Source: Amaranthus tricolor (lineage: Eukaryota; Streptophyta; Magnoliopsida; Caryophyllales; Amaranthaceae). Taken from it: a stretch of DNA of 64,000 nucleotides. The notes under the pieces are model-generated. The model was not told where the DNA came from, made no database searches, and saw only the letters and a program-made list of their open reading frames with translations. The position numbers and the translations under genes are program-made. How positions within the stretch are numbered: the first letter of the stretch is position 1; each line of letters opens with the position of its first letter. The stretch spans positions 22,643,106 through 22,707,105 of the forward strand of contig NC_080060.1 of NCBI RefSeq assembly GCF_026212465.1, written 5' to 3'. This document shows, piece by piece, positions 35,301-50,380 of the stretch.

Positions 35301-37923
35301 ATATATACCAAATAGTGTTGTGTGCCAAGTTTCGTGTAAAACAAACGATGTTTGAGCTTCTTTACGAGCGAAAGTGTCAAAAAATCTTAAAAACCCATAA
35401 AATCGCAATTTAGCACTTAATTTCTAGCATATGACTATGTATTTTAAATCTCACCACTTTAACACAATAATATAATGTGATTAGTATTGTGTGCCAAGTT
35501 TCGTGAAAAACAAACAAAGTTTAAGCTACTTTTTCCGCAAAAGTGCCAAAAAAGCTTAAGAAACCATGAAATCAAAACATAGCACGAAATTTCTAGCATA
35601 TGACTATGATTTTAAATTATAACCATTTCAACTCAATAATTTATACCAAATAGTGTAGTGTGCCAAGTGTCGTGCAAAACAAACAAAGATTGGGCTACTT
35701 TACGAGCGAAAGTGCCAAAAACGCTTAAAAACCTCTGAAAATCGCAACTTAACATGTAATCTCTAGAATATGACTATGATTTTAAATTCTTACCACTTTA
35801 ACACAATAATATATACCAAATAGTGTTGTGTGCCAAGTTTCGTGCAAAACAAACCAAGTTTGAGCTACTTTATGCGCGAAAGTGCCAAAAAAGCTTAAAT
35901 ACCCATAAAATTGAAACTTAGCTAGTAATTTCTAGCATATGACTATGATTCTCAATTATAACCAGTTCAACAAAATAATAAATACCAAATCGTGTTGTGT
36001 GCCAAGTGTCGTGCAAAACAAACAAAGTTTGAGCTACTTTATGCGCTAAAGTGCCAAAAACATTTAAAAACCTCTTAAAATCGCAACTTAACACGTAATT
36101 TCTAGAATATGACTATGATTTTAAATTCTTACCACTTCAACACAATAATATGTACCAAATACTGTTGTGTGCCAAGTTTCGTGCAAAACAAACCAAGTTT
36201 GAGCTACTTTATGCGTGAAAGTGCCAAAAAAGCTTAAATATCCATAAAATTGAAACATAGCAAGTAATTTCTAGCATATGACTACGATTCTCAATTATAA
36301 CCAGTTCAACACAATAATATATACCAAATAGTGTTGTGTGCCAAATGTCGTGCAAAACAAACAAAGTTTGAGCTACTTTATGCACGAAAGTGCCAAAAAC
36401 TTTAAAAACCGTTAAAATCGCAAATTAACACGTATATTCTAGCATATGACTATGAATTTCAATTCTAACCACTTCAACACAATAATATATGCCAAATTAT
36501 TTTGTCTGCCATGTTTCTTGCAAAACAAACCAAGTTTGAGCTACTTTATGCGCGAAAGTGCCAAAAACGCTTAAAAACACTTAAATTCGCAACTTAACAC
36601 GTAATTGCTAGCATATGACTATGATTTTCAATTCTAACCAATTCAACACAATAATATACCAAATAGTATTGTGTGCCATGGTTCGTGCAAAACAAACCAA
36701 GTTTAAGCTACTTTATGCGCGAAAGTGCCAAAAAAGCATAAAAACCCATAAAATCGCAACTTAGCACGTAATTTCTAGTATATGACTATGATTTTCATTT
36801 ATATCCACTTCAACACAATAATATATACCACATAGTGTTGTATGCCAAGTTTCGTGCAAAAAAAAACCAACTTTGAGCTACTTTTCGCGCGAAAGTGACA
36901 AAAATGCTTAAAACCCTTTAAATCGCAACTTAGCACTTAATTTCTAGCATATGACTATGATTATAAATTATAACCATTTCAACTCAATAATATATTCCAA
37001 ATAGTGTTGTGTGTCATGTTCCATGCAAAACAAACGAAGTTTGAGCTTCTTTACGAGTGAAAGTGCCAAAAAATCTTAAAAACCCATAAAATGAAAACTT
37101 AACACGTAATTTCAAGCATATGATTGTGATTTTAAATTCTAACCACTTCAACACAATAATATATACCAAATAGTGTTGTGTGCCAAGTTTCGTGTAAAAC
37201 AAACGATGTTTGAGCTTCTTTACGAGCGAAAGTGTCAAAAAATCTTAAAAACCCATAAAATCGCAATTTAGCACTTAATTTCTAGCATATGACTATGTAT
37301 TTTAAATCTCACCACTTTAACACAATAATATAATGTGATTAGTATTGTGTGCCAAGTTTCGTGAAAAACAAACAAAGTTTAAGCTACTTTTTCCGCAAAA
37401 GTGCCAAAAAAGCTTAAGAAACCATGAAATCAAAACATAGCACGAAATTTCTAGCATATGACTATGATTTTAAATTATAACCATTTCAACTCAATAATTT
37501 ATACCAAATAGTGTAGTGTGCCAAGTGTCGTGCAAAACAAACAAAGATTGGGCTACTTTACGAGCGAAAGTGCCAAAAACGCTTAAAAACCTCTGAAAAT
37601 CGCAACTTAACATGTAATCTCTAGAATATGACTATGATTTTAAATTCTTACCACTTTAACACAATAATATATACCAAATAGTGTTGTGTGCCAAGTTTCA
37701 TGCAAAACAAACCAAGTTTGAGCTACTTTATGCGCGAAAGTGCCAAAAAAGCTTAAATACCCATAAAATTGAAACTTAGCTAGTAATTTCTAGCATATGA
37801 CTATGATTCTCAATTATAACCAGTTCAACAAAATAATAAATACCAAATCGTGTTGTGTGCCAAGTGTCGTGCAAAACAAACAAAGTTTGAGCTACTTTAT
37901 GCGCTAAAGTGCCAAAAACATTT
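32351..37923 (-). repeat. Higher-order repeat, 1,857 bp (11 monomers), three near-identical copies
   Basis: Copies run about 32351-34208, 34209-36065 and 36066-37923. The phrase AAAAACCTCTTAAAATCGC starts at each boundary at intervals of 1,858 and 1,857 bp. Only isolated differences are visible, such as TGACTGTGAATTTC in copy 1 against TGACTATGAATTTC in copies 2 and 3, and a one-base deletion near 34390. Confidence 0.93.
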
Positions 37924-40900
37924 AAAAACCGTTAAAATCACAACTTAACACGTATATTCTAGCATATGACTATGAATTTTAATTCTAACCACTTCAACAC
38001 AATAATATATCCGAAATTTTGTTGTGTGCCATGTTTCGTGCAAAACAAACCAAGTTTGAGCTACTTTATGCGCGAAAGTGCCAAAAACGCTTAAAAACCC
38101 TTAAATTCGCAACTTAACACGTAATTTGTAGCATATGACTATGATTTTCAATTCTAACCCCTTCAACACAATAATATACCAAATAGTATTGTGTGCCAAA
38201 TTTCGTGCAAAACAAACCAAGTTTGAGGTACTTTATGCGCGAAAGTGCCAAAAAAGCATAAAAACCCATAAAATCGCAACTTAGCACGTAATTTCTAGTG
38301 TATGACTATGATTTTCATTTATAACCACTTCAACACAATAATATATACCACATAGTGTTGTGTGCCAAGTTTCCTGCAAAAAAAAAAAAAACCAACATTG
38401 AGCTACTTTACGCGCGAAACTGACAAAAAAGCTTAAAAACCCTTAAAATCGCAACTTAACACTTAATTTCTATCATATGACTATGATTTTAAATTATAAC
38501 CATTTCAATTCAATAATATATTACAAATAGTGTTGTGTGTCAAGTTTCGTGCGAAACAAACCAAGATTGAGCTTCTTTACGAGGGAAAGTGCAAAAAATC
38601 TTAAAAACCCATAAAATCAAAACTTAGCACGTAATTTCAAGCATATGACTGTGATTTTAAATTCTAACCACTTCAACACAATAATATATACCAAATAGTG
38701 TTGTGTCCCAAGTTTCGTATAAACCAAACCATGTTTGAGCTTCTTTACGAGCTAAAGTGCCAAAAAATCTTAAAAACCCATAAAATCGCAATTTAGCACT
38801 TAATTTTTAGCATATGACTACGTATTTTAATTCTCACAACTTTAACACAATAATATAATGTGATTAGTATTGTGTGTCAAGTTTCGTGAAAAACAAACCA
38901 AGTTTAAGCTACTTTGTCCGCGAAAGTGCCAAAAAAGCTTAAGAAACCATGAAATCAAAACATAGCAAGGAGTTTGTAGCATATGACTATGATTTTAAAT
39001 TATAATCATTTAAACACAATAATTTATACCAAATAGTGTAGTGTGACAAGTGTCGTGCAAAACAAACAAATATTGGGCTACTTTACGAACGAAAGTGCCA
39101 AAAACACTTAAAAACCTCTTAAAATCGCAACTTAACATGTAATCTCTAGAATATGACTATAATTTTAAATTCTTACCACTTCAACACAATAATATATACC
39201 AAATAGTGTTGTGTGCCATGTTTCGTGCAAAACAAACCAAGTCTGAGCTACTTTATGCGCGAAAGTGCCAAAAAAGCTTAAATACCCATAAAATTTAAAC
39301 TTGGCTAGTAATTTCTAGCATATGACTATGATTCTCAATTATAACCAGTTCAACACAATAATATATACCAAATCGTGTTGTGTGCTAAGTGTCGTGCAAA
39401 ACAAACAAAGTTTGAGCTCTTTTATGCGCGAAAGTGCCAAAAACTTTTAAAAACCGTTAAAATCGCAACTTAACACGTATATTCTAGCATATGACTATGA
39501 ATTTCAATTCTAACCACTTTAACACAATAATATATGCCAAATTTTTGTTTGTGCCATGTTTCGCTAAAAACAAACCAAGTTTGAGCTACTTTATGCGCGA
39601 AAGTGCCAAAAAATCTTAAAAACCTATAAAATCGCAATTTAGCACTTAATTTCTAGCATATGACTATTAATTTCAATTCTCACCACTTCAACACAATAAT
39701 ATAATGTAAATAGTGTTGTGTGCCAAGTTTCGTGAAAAACAAACCATGTTTAAGCTACTTTATGCGCGAAAGTGCAAAAAAAGCATAGGAAACCATGAAA
39801 TCGAAACATAGCACGGAATTTCTAGCATATGACAATGATTTTAAATTAAAACCATTTCAAAACAATAATTTATACCAAATAGTGTAGTCTGCCAAGTGTC
39901 GTGAAAAACAAACAAAGATTCGGCTACTTTACGCGCGAAAGTGCCAAAAACGCTTAAAAACCTCTTAAAATCGCAACTTAACACGTAATTTCTAGAATAT
40001 GACTATGATTTTAAATTCTTACCACTTCAACACAATAATATGTACCAAATACTGTTGTGTGCCAAGTTTCGTGCAAAACAAACCAAGTTTGAGCAACTTT
40101 ATGCGTGAAAGTGCCAAAAAAGCTTAAATATCCATAAAATTGAAACTTAGCAAGTAATTTCTAGCATATGACTACGATTCTCAATTATAACCAGTTCAAC
40201 ACAATAATATATACCAAATAGTGTTGTGTGCCAAATGTCGTGCAAAACAAACAAAGTTTGAGCTACTTTATGCACGAAAGTGCCAAAAACTTTAAAAACC
40301 GTTAAAATCGCAAATTCACACGTATATTCTAGCATATGACTATGAATTTCAATTCTAACCACTTCAACACAATAATATATGCCAAATTTTTTTGTCTGCC
40401 ATGTTTCTTGCAAAACAAACCAAGTTTGAGCTACTTTATGCGCGAAAGTGCCAAAAACGCTTAAAAACCCTTAAATTCGCAACTTAACACGTAATTGCTA
40501 GCATATGACTATGATTTTCAATTCTAACCAATTCAACACAATAATATACCAAATAGTATTGTGTGCCATGTTTCGTGCAAAACAAACCAAGTTTAAGCTA
40601 CTTTATGCGCGAAAGTGCCAAAAAAGCATAAAAACCCATAAAATCGCAACTTAGCACGTAATTTCTAGTATATGACTATGATTTTCATTTATATCCACTT
40701 CAACACAATAATATATACCACATAGTGTTGTATGCCAAGTTTCGTGCAAAAAAAAACCAACTTTGAGCTACTTTTCGCGCGAAAGTGACAAAAATGCTTA
40801 AAACCCTTTAAATCGCAACTTAGCACTTAATTTCTAGCATATGACTATGATTATAAATTATAACCATTTCAACTCAATAATATATTCCAAATAGTGTTGT

Positions 40901-43900
40901 GTGTCATGTTCCATGCAAAACAAACGAAGTTTGAGCTTCTTTACGAGTGAAAGTGCCAAAAAATCTTAAAAACCCATAAAATGATAACTTAACACGTAAT
41001 TTCAAGCATATGATTGTGATTTTAAATTCTAACCACTTCAACACAATAATATTTACCAAATAGTGTTGTGTGCCAAGTTCGTGTAAAACAAACGATGTTT
41101 GAGCTTCTTTACGAGCGAAAGTGCCAAAAAATCTTAAAAACCCATAAAATCGCAATTTAGCACTTAATTTCTAGCATATGACTATGTATTTTAATTCTCA
41201 CCACTTTAACACAATAATATAATGTGATTAGTATTGTGTGCCAAGTTTCGTGAAAAACAAACCAAGTTTAAGCTACTTTTTCCGCAAAAGTGCCAAAAAA
41301 GCTTAAGAAACCATGAAATCAAAACATAGCACGAAATTTCTAGCATATGACTTTGATTTTAAATTATAACCATTTCAACTCAATAATTTATACCAAATAG
41401 TGTAGTGTGCCAAGTGTCGTGCAAAACAAACAAAGATTGGGCTACTTTACGAGCGAAAGTGCCAAAAACGCTTAAAAACCTCTGAAAATCGCAACTTAAC
41501 ATGTAATCTCTAGAATATGACTATGATTTTAAATTCTTACCACTTCAACACAATAATATATACCAAATAGTGTTGTGTGCCAAGTTTCGTGCAAAACAAA
41601 CCAAGTTTGAGCTACTTTATGCGCGAAAGTGCCAAAAAAGCTTAAATACCCATAAAATTGAAACTTAGCTAGTAATTTCTAGCATATGACTATGATTCTC
41701 AATTATAACCAGTTCAACAAAATAATAAATACCAAATCGTGTTGTGTGCCAAGTGTCGTGCAAAACAAACAAAGTTTGAGCTACTTTATGCGCTAAAGTG
41801 CCAAAAACTTTTAAAAACCGTTAAAATCACAACTTAATACGTATATTCTAGCATATGACTATGAATTTTAATTCTAACCACTTCAACACAATAATATATC
41901 CGAAATTTTATTGTGTGCCATGTTTCGTGCAAAACAAACCAAGTTTGAGCTACTTTATGCGCCAAAGTGCCAAAAACGTTTAAAAACCCTTAAATTCGCA
42001 ACTTAACACGTAATTTGTAGCATATGACTATGATTTTCAATTCTAACCCTTCAACACAATAATATACCAAATAGTATTTTGTGCCAAGTTTCGTGCAAAA
42101 CAAACCAAGTTTGAGCTACTTTATGCGCGAAAGTGCCAAAAAAGCATAAAAACCCATAAAATCGCAACTTAGCACGTAATTTCTAGTGTATGACTATGAT
42201 TTTCATTTATAACCACTTCAACACAATAATATATACCACATAGTGTTGTGTGCCAAGTTTCCTGTAAAAAAAAAAACCAACATTGAGCTACTTTACGCGC
42301 GAAAGTGACAAAAAAGCTTAAAAACCCTTAAAATCGCAACTTAACTCTTAATTTCTAGCACATGACTATGATTTTAAATTATAACCATTTCAATTCAATA
42401 ATATATTACAAATAGTGTTGTGTGTCAAGTTTCGTGCGAAACAAACCAAGATTGAGCTTCTTTACGAGGCAAAGTGCTAAAAAATCTTAAAAACCCATAA
42501 AATCAAAACTTAGCACGTAATTTCAAGCATATGACTGTGCTTTTAATTTCTAACAACTTCAACACAATAATATATACCAAATAGTGTTGTGTCCCAAGTT
42601 TCGTGTAAAACAAACCATGTTTGAGCTTCTTTACGAGCTAAAGTGCCAAAAAATCTGAAAACCCATAAAATCGCAATTTAGCACTTAATTTTTAGCATAT
42701 GACTACGTATTTTAATTCTCACAACTTTAACACAATAATATAATGTGATTAGTATTGTGTGTCAAGTTTCGTGAAAAACAAACCAAGTTTAAGCTACTTT
42801 GTCCGCGAAAGTGCCAAAAAAGCTTAAGAAACCATGAAATCAAAACATAGCAAAGAGTTTGTAGCATATGGCTATGATTTTAAATTATAATCATTTCAAC
42901 ACAATAATTTATACGAAATAGTGTAGTGTGCCAAGTGTCGTGCAAAACAAACAAATATTAGGCTACTTTACGAACGAAAGTGCCAAAAACACATAAAAAC
43001 CTCTTAAAATCGCAACTTTACATGTAATCTCTAGAATATGACTATAATTTTAAATTCTTACCACTTCAACACAATAATATATACCAAATAGTGTTGTGTG
43101 CCAAGTTTCGTGCAAAACAAACCAAGTTTGAGCTACTTTATGCGCGAAAGTGCCAAAAAAGCTTAAATACCCAAAAAAATTAAACTTGGCTAGTAATTTC
43201 TAGCATATGACTATGATTCTCAATTATAACCAGTTCAACACAATAATATATCCCAAATTGTGTTGTGTGCTAAGTGTCGTGCAAAACAAACAAAGTTTGA
43301 GCTCTTTTATGCGCGAAAGTGCCAAAAACTTTTAAAAACCGTTAAAATCGCAACTTAACACGTATATTCTAGCATATGACTATGAATTTCAATTCTAACC
43401 ACTTCAACACAATAATATATGCCAAATTTTTGTGTGTGCCATGTTTCGCTCAAAACAAACCAAGTTTGAGCTACTTTATGCGCGAAAGTGCCAAAAAATC
43501 TTAAAAACCTATAAAATCGCAATTTAGCACTTAATTTCTAGCATATGACTATTAATTTAAATTCTCACCACTTCAACACAATAATATAATGTAAATAGTG
43601 TTGTGTGCCAAGTTTCGTGAAAAACAAACCAAGTTTAAGCTACTTTATGCGCGAAAGTGCAAAAAAAGCATAGGAAACCATGAAATCGAAACATAGCACG
43701 GAATTTCTAGCATATGACAATGATTTTAAATTATAACCATTTCAACACAATAATTTATACCAAATAGTGTAGTCTGCCAAGTGTCGTGAAAAACAAACAA
43801 AGATTCGGCTACTTTACGCGCGAAAATGCTAAAAACGCTTAAAAACTTCTTAAAATCGCAACTTAACACGTAATTTCTAGAATATGACTATGATTTTAAA

Positions 43901-43930
43901 TTCTTACCACTTCAACACAATAATATATAC
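37924..43930 (-). repeat. Higher-order repeat, about 3.89 kb (23 monomers), 1.5 copies
   Basis: AAAAACCGTTAAAATCACAA at 37924 and 41813 marks a 3,889-bp period; AACTTAACNCTTAATTTCTA near 38453 and 42338 confirms it. Sequence at 28.5-29.8 kb is a further near copy of the beginning (28991 to 38453 is 9,462 bp, or 56 monomers). The second copy switches to another unit near 43930. Confidence 0.88.
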
Positions 43931-46900
43931 CAAATAGTGCTGTGTGCCAAGCGTCGTGCAAAACAAACAAAGTTTGAGCTACTTTATGCGCGAAAATGCC
44001 AAAAACTTTTAAAAACCGTTAAAATCGCAACTTAACAAGTATATTCTAGCATATGACTATGAATTGCAATTCTAACCACTTCAACACAATAATATATCCC
44101 AAATTTTGTTGTGTGCCATGTTTCGTGCAAAACAAGCAAAGTTTGAGCTACTTTATGGACGAAAGTGCCAAAAACTTTAAAAACCGTTAAAATCGCAAAT
44201 TAACACTTATATTCTAGCATATGACTATGAATTTCAATTCTAACAACTTCAACACAATAATATATGCCAAATTTTTTTGTCTGCCATGTTTCTTGCAAAA
44301 CAAACAAAGTTTAAGCTACTTTATGCGCGAAAGTGCCAAAAACGCTTAAAAACCCTTAAATTCGCAACTTAACACGTAATTTCTAGCATATGACTATGAT
44401 TTTCAATTCTAACCACTTCAACACAATAATATACCAAATAGTATTGTGTGCCATGTTTCGCGCAAAACAAACCAAGTTTGAGTTACTTTCGTGCGCGAAA
44501 GTGCCAAAAAAGCATAAAAACCCATAAAATCGCAACTTAACACGTAATTTCTAGCATATGACTATGATTTTCATTTATAAACCCTTCAACAAAATCATAT
44601 ATACCACATAGTGTTGTGTGCCAAGTTTCGTACAAAAAGAAAACCAACTTTGATCTACTTTACACGCGAAAGTGACAAAAAAGCTTAAAAACACTTAAAA
44701 TCGCAACTTAACACTTAATTTCTAGCATATGACTATGATTTTAAATTATAACCATTTCAACTCAATAATATATTCCAAATAGTGTTGTGTGTCAAGTTTC
44801 GTGCAAAACAAACCCAAGTTTCAGCTTCTTTACGAGCGAAAGTGCCAAAAAATCTTAAAAACCCATAAAATGAAAACATAGCACGTAATTTCAAGCATAT
44901 GACTGTGATTTTAAATTCTAACCACTTCAACACAATAATATATACCAAATAGTGTTGTGTGCCAAGTTTCGTGTAAAACAAACCAAGTTTGAGCTTCTTT
45001 ACGAGCGAAAGTTCGAAAAACTCTTCGAGCGAAAGTTCCAAAAAAGCTTAAGAAACCATGAAATCAAAACGTAGCACGGAATTTCTAGCATATGACTATG
45101 ATTTTAAATTATAACCATTTCAACACAATAATTTATACCAAATAGTGTAGTGTGCCAAGTTTCGTGCAAAACAAACAAAGATTGGGCTACTTTTCGAGCG
45201 AAAGTGCCAAACACGCTTAAAAACCCTTAAATTCGCAACTTAACACGTAATTTATAGCATATGACTATGATTTTCAATTCTAACCACTTCAACACAATAA
45301 TATACCAAATAGTGTTGTGTGCCAAGTTTCGTGCAAAACAAACCAAGTTTGAGCTACTTTATGCGCGAAAGTGCCAAAAAAGCATAAAAATCCATAAAAT
45401 CGGATCTTGTCACGTAATTTCTAGTATATGACTATGATTTTCCTTTATAACCACTTCAACACAATAATATATACCACATAGTGTTGTGTGCCAAGTTTCC
45501 TGAAAAAAAAAACCAACTTTGAGCTACTTTACGCGCGAAAGTGATAAAAAAAGATTAAAAACCCTTAAAATCGCAACTTAACACTTAATTTCTAGCATAT
45601 GACTATGATTTTAAATTATAACCATTTCAAGTCAATAATATATTCCAAATAGTGTTGTGTGTCAAGTTTCGTGCAACACAAACTAAGTTTGAGCTTCTTT
45701 ACGAGCGAAAGTGCCAAAAAATTTTAAAAACCCATAAAATGAAAACTTAACACGTACTTTCAAGCATATGACTCTTAAAAACCTATAAAATCGCAATTTA
45801 GCACTTAATTTCTAGCATATGACTATGAATTTCAAGTCTCACCACTTTAACACAATAATATAATGTAAATAGTGTTGTGTGCCAAGTTTCTTGAAAAACA
45901 AACCAAGTTTAAGCTACTTTATTCGCGAAAGTGCCAAAAAAGCTTAAGAAACCATGAAATCGAAATATAGCACGGAATTTCTAGCATATGACTATGATTT
46001 TAAATTATAACCATTTCAACACAATAATTTATACCAAATAGTGTAGTGTGCCAAGTGTCGTGCAAAACAAACAAAGATTGGGCTACTTTACGCACGAAAG
46101 TGCCAAAAACGCTTAAAAACCTTTTAAAATCGCAAGTTAACACGTAATTTCTAGCATATGACTATGAATTTAAATTCTTACCACTTCAACACAATAATAT
46201 ATACCAAATAGTGTTGTGTGCCAAGTTTCGTGCAAAACAAATCAAGTTTAAGCTACTTTATGCGCGAAAGCGCCAAAAACGCTTAAATACCCATAAAATT
46301 GAAACTTAGCAAGTAATTTCTAGCATATGACTATGATTCTCAATGATAACCAGTTCAACAAAATAATATATACCAAATAGTGCTGTGTGCCAAGCGTCGT
46401 GCAAAACAAACAAAGTCATACTTTATGCGCGAAAATGCCAAAAACTTTTAAAAACCGTTAAAATCGCAACTTAACAAGTATATTCTAGCATATGACTATG
46501 AATTGCAATTCTAACCACTTCAACACAATAATATATCCCAAATTTTGTTGTGTGCCATGTTTCGTGCAAAACAAGCAAAGTTTGAGCTACTTTATGGACG
46601 AAAGTGCCAAAAACTTTAAAAACCGTTAAAATCGCAAATTAACACGTATATTCTAGCATATGACTATGAATTTCAATTCTAACAACTTCAACACAATAAT
46701 ATATGCGAAATTTTTTTGTCTGCCATGTTTCTTGCAAAACAAACAAAGTTTAAGCTACTTCATGCGCGAAAGTGCCAAAAACGCTTAAAAACCCTTAAAT
46801 TCGCAACTTAACACGTAATTTCTAGCATATGACTATGATTTTCAATTCTAACCACTTCAACACAATAATATACCAAATAGTATTGTGTGCCAAGTTTCGC

Positions 46901-49900
46901 GCAAAACAAACCAAGTTTGAGTTACTTTCGTGCGCGAAAGTGCCAAAAAAGCATAAAAACCCATAAAATCGCAACTTAACACGTAATTTCTAGCATATGA
47001 CTATGATTTTCATTTATAAACCCTTCAACAAAATCATATATACCACATAGTGTTGTGTGCCAAGTTTCGTACAAAAAGAAAACCAACTTTGATCCACTTT
47101 ACACGCGAAAGTGACAAAAAAGCTTAAAAACCCTTAAAATCGCAACTTAACACTTAATTTCTAGCATATGACTATGATTTTAAATTATAACCATTTCAAC
47201 TCAATAATATATTCCAAATAGTGTTGTGTGTCAAGTGTCGTGCAAAACAAACCAAGTTTCAGCTTCTTTACGAGCGAAAGTGCCAAAAAATCTTAAAAAC
47301 CCATAAAATGAAAACATAGCACGTAATTTCAAGCATATGACTGTGATTTTAAATTCTAACCACTTCAACACAATAATATATACCAAATAGTGTTGTGTGC
47401 CAAGTTTCGTGTAAAACAAACCAAGTTTGAGCTTCTTTACGAGCGAAAGTTCGAAAAACTCTTCGAGCGAAAGTTCCAAAAAAGCTTAAGAAACCATGAA
47501 ATCAAAACGTAGCACGGAATTTCTAGCATATGACTATGATTTTAAATTAAAACCATTTCAACACAATAATTTATACCAAATAGTGTAGTGTGCCAAGTTT
47601 CGTGCAAAACAAACAAAGATTGGGCTACTTTTCGAGCGAAAGTGCCAAACACGCTTAAAAACCCTTAAATTTGCAACTTAACACGTAATTTATAGCATAT
47701 GACTATGATTTTCAATTCTAACCACTTCAACACAATAATATACCAAATAGTGTTGTGTGCCAAGTTTCGTGCAAAACAAACCAAGTTTGAGCTACTTTAT
47801 GCGCGAAAGTGCCAAAAAAGCATAAAAATCCATAAAATCGGATCTTATCACGTAATTTCTAGTATATGACTATGATTTTCCTTTATAACCACTTCAACAC
47901 AATAATATATATACCACATAGTGTTGTGTGCCAAGTTTCCTGAAAAAAAAAACCAACTTTGAGCTACTTTACGCGCGAAAGTGATAAAAAAGCTTAAAAA
48001 CCCTTAAAATCGCAACTTAACACTTAATTTCTAGCATATGACTATGATTTTAAATTATAACCATTTCAAGTCAATAATATATTCCAAATAGTGTTGTGTG
48101 TCAAGTTTCGTGCAAAACAAACTAAGTTTGAGCTTCTTTACGAGCGAAAGTGCCAAAAAATCTTAAAAACCCATAAAATGAAAACTTAACACGTACTTTC
48201 AAGCATATGACTGTGATTTTAAATTCTAACCACTTCAACACAATAATATATACCAAATAGTGTTGTGTGCCAAGTTTCGTGTAAAACAAACCATGTTTGA
48301 GCTTCTATACGAGCGAAAGTGCCAGAACATCTTAAAAACCTATAAAATCCCAATTTAGCACTTAATTTCTAGCATATGACTATGAATTTCAAGTCTCACC
48401 ACTTTAACACAATAATATAATGTAAATAGTGTTGTGTGCCAAGTTTCTTGAAAAACAAACCAAGTTTAAGCTACTTTATGCGCGAAAGTGCCAAAAAAGC
48501 TTAAGAAACCATGAAATCGAAACATAGCACGGAATTTCTAGCATATGACTATGATTTTAAATTATAACCATTTCAACACAATAATTTATACCAAATAGTG
48601 TAGTGTGCCAAGTGTCGTGCAAAACAAACAAAGATTGGGCTACTTTACGCACGAAAGTGCCAAAAACGCTTAAAAACCTTTTAAAATCGCAAGTTAACAC
48701 GTAATTTCTAGCATATGACTATGAATTTAAATTCTTACCACTTCAACACAATAATATATACCAAATAGTGTTGTGTGCCAAGTTTCGTGCAAAACAAACA
48801 AAGTTTAAGCTACTTTATGCGCGAAAGCGCCAAAAACGCTTAAATACCCATAAAATTGAAACTTAGCAAGTAATTTCTAGCATATGACTATGATTCTCAA
48901 TGATAACCAGTTCAACAAAATAATATATACAAAATAGTGCTGTGTGCCAAGCGTCGTGCAAAACAAACAAAGTTTGAGCTACTTTATGCGCGAAAATGCC
49001 AAAAACTTTTAAAAACCGTTAAAATCGCAACTTAATACGTATATTCTAGCATATGACTATGAATTGCAATTCTAACCACTTCAACACAATAATATATCCC
49101 AAATTTTGTTGTGTGCCATGTTTCGTGCAAAACAAACAAAGTTTGAGCTACTTTATACACGAAAGTGCCAAAAACTTTAGAAACCGTTAAAATCGCAAAT
49201 TAACACGTATATTCTAGCATATGACTATGAATTTCAATTCTAACCACTTCAACACAATAATATATGCCAAATTTTTTTGTATGCCATGTTTCTTGCAAAA
49301 CAAACCAAGTTTGAGCTACTTTATGCGCGAAAGTGCCAAAAACGCTTAAAAACACTTAAATTCGCAACTTAACGCGTAATTTCTAGCATATGACTATGAT
49401 TTTCAATTCTAACCACTTCAACACAATAATATACCAAATAGTATTGTGTGCCAAGTTTCGCGCAAAACAAACCAAGTTTGAGTTACTTTCGTGCGCGAAA
49501 GTGCCAAAAAAGCATAAAAACCCATAAAATCGCAACTTAACACGTAATTTCTAGCATATGACTATGATTTTCATTTATAACCCCTTCAACAAAATCATAT
49601 ATACCACATAGTGTTGTGTGCCAAGTTTCGCACAAAAAGAAAACCAACTTTGATCTACTTTACACGCGAAAGTGACAAAAAAGCTTAAAAACCCTTAAAA
49701 TCGCAACTTAACACTTAATTTCTAGCATATGACTATGATTTTAAATTATAACCATTTCAACTCAATAATATATTCCAAATAGTGTTGTGTGTCAAATTTC
49801 GTGCAAAACAAACCAAGTTTCAGCTTCTTTACGAGCGAAAGTGCCAAAAAATCTTAAAAACCCATAAAATGAAAACATAGCACGTAATTTCAAGCATATG

Positions 49901-50380
49901 ACTGTGATTTTAAATTCTAACCACTTCAACACAATAATATATACCAAATAGTGTTGTGTGCCAAGTTTCGTGTAAAACAAACCAAGTTTGAGCTTCTTTA
50001 CGAGCGAAAGTTCGAAAAACTCTTCGAGCGAAAGTTCCAAAAAAGCTTAAGAAACCATGAAATCAAAACGTAGCACGGAATTTCTAGCATATGACTATGA
50101 TTTTAAATTATAACCATTTCAACACAATAATTTATACCAAATAGTGTAGTGTGCCAAGTTTCGTGCAAAACAAACAAAGATTGGGCTACTTTTCGAGCGA
50201 AAGTGCCAAACACGCTTAAAAACCCTTAAATTTGCAACTTAACACGTAATTTAAAGCATATGACTATGATTTTCAATTCTAACCACTTCAACACAATAAT
50301 ATACCAAATAGTGTTGTGTGCCAAGTTTCGTGCAAAACAAACCAAGTTTGGGCTACTTTATGCGCGAAAGTGCCAAAAAA
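43931..50380 (-). repeat. Higher-order repeat, about 2.56 kb (15 monomers), 2.5 copies
   Basis: GCGTCGTGCAAAACAA marks 43951, 46394 and 48951. The first copy is shorter mainly because of a deletion of about 118 bp near 45773. Each copy carries the peculiar GAAAGTTCGAAAAACTCTTC insertion (near 45007, 47446 and 50007), which adds about 20 bp to one monomer, and an ACTTTCGTGCGCGAAAGT palindrome variant (near 44487, 46925 and 49486). Confidence 0.88.
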
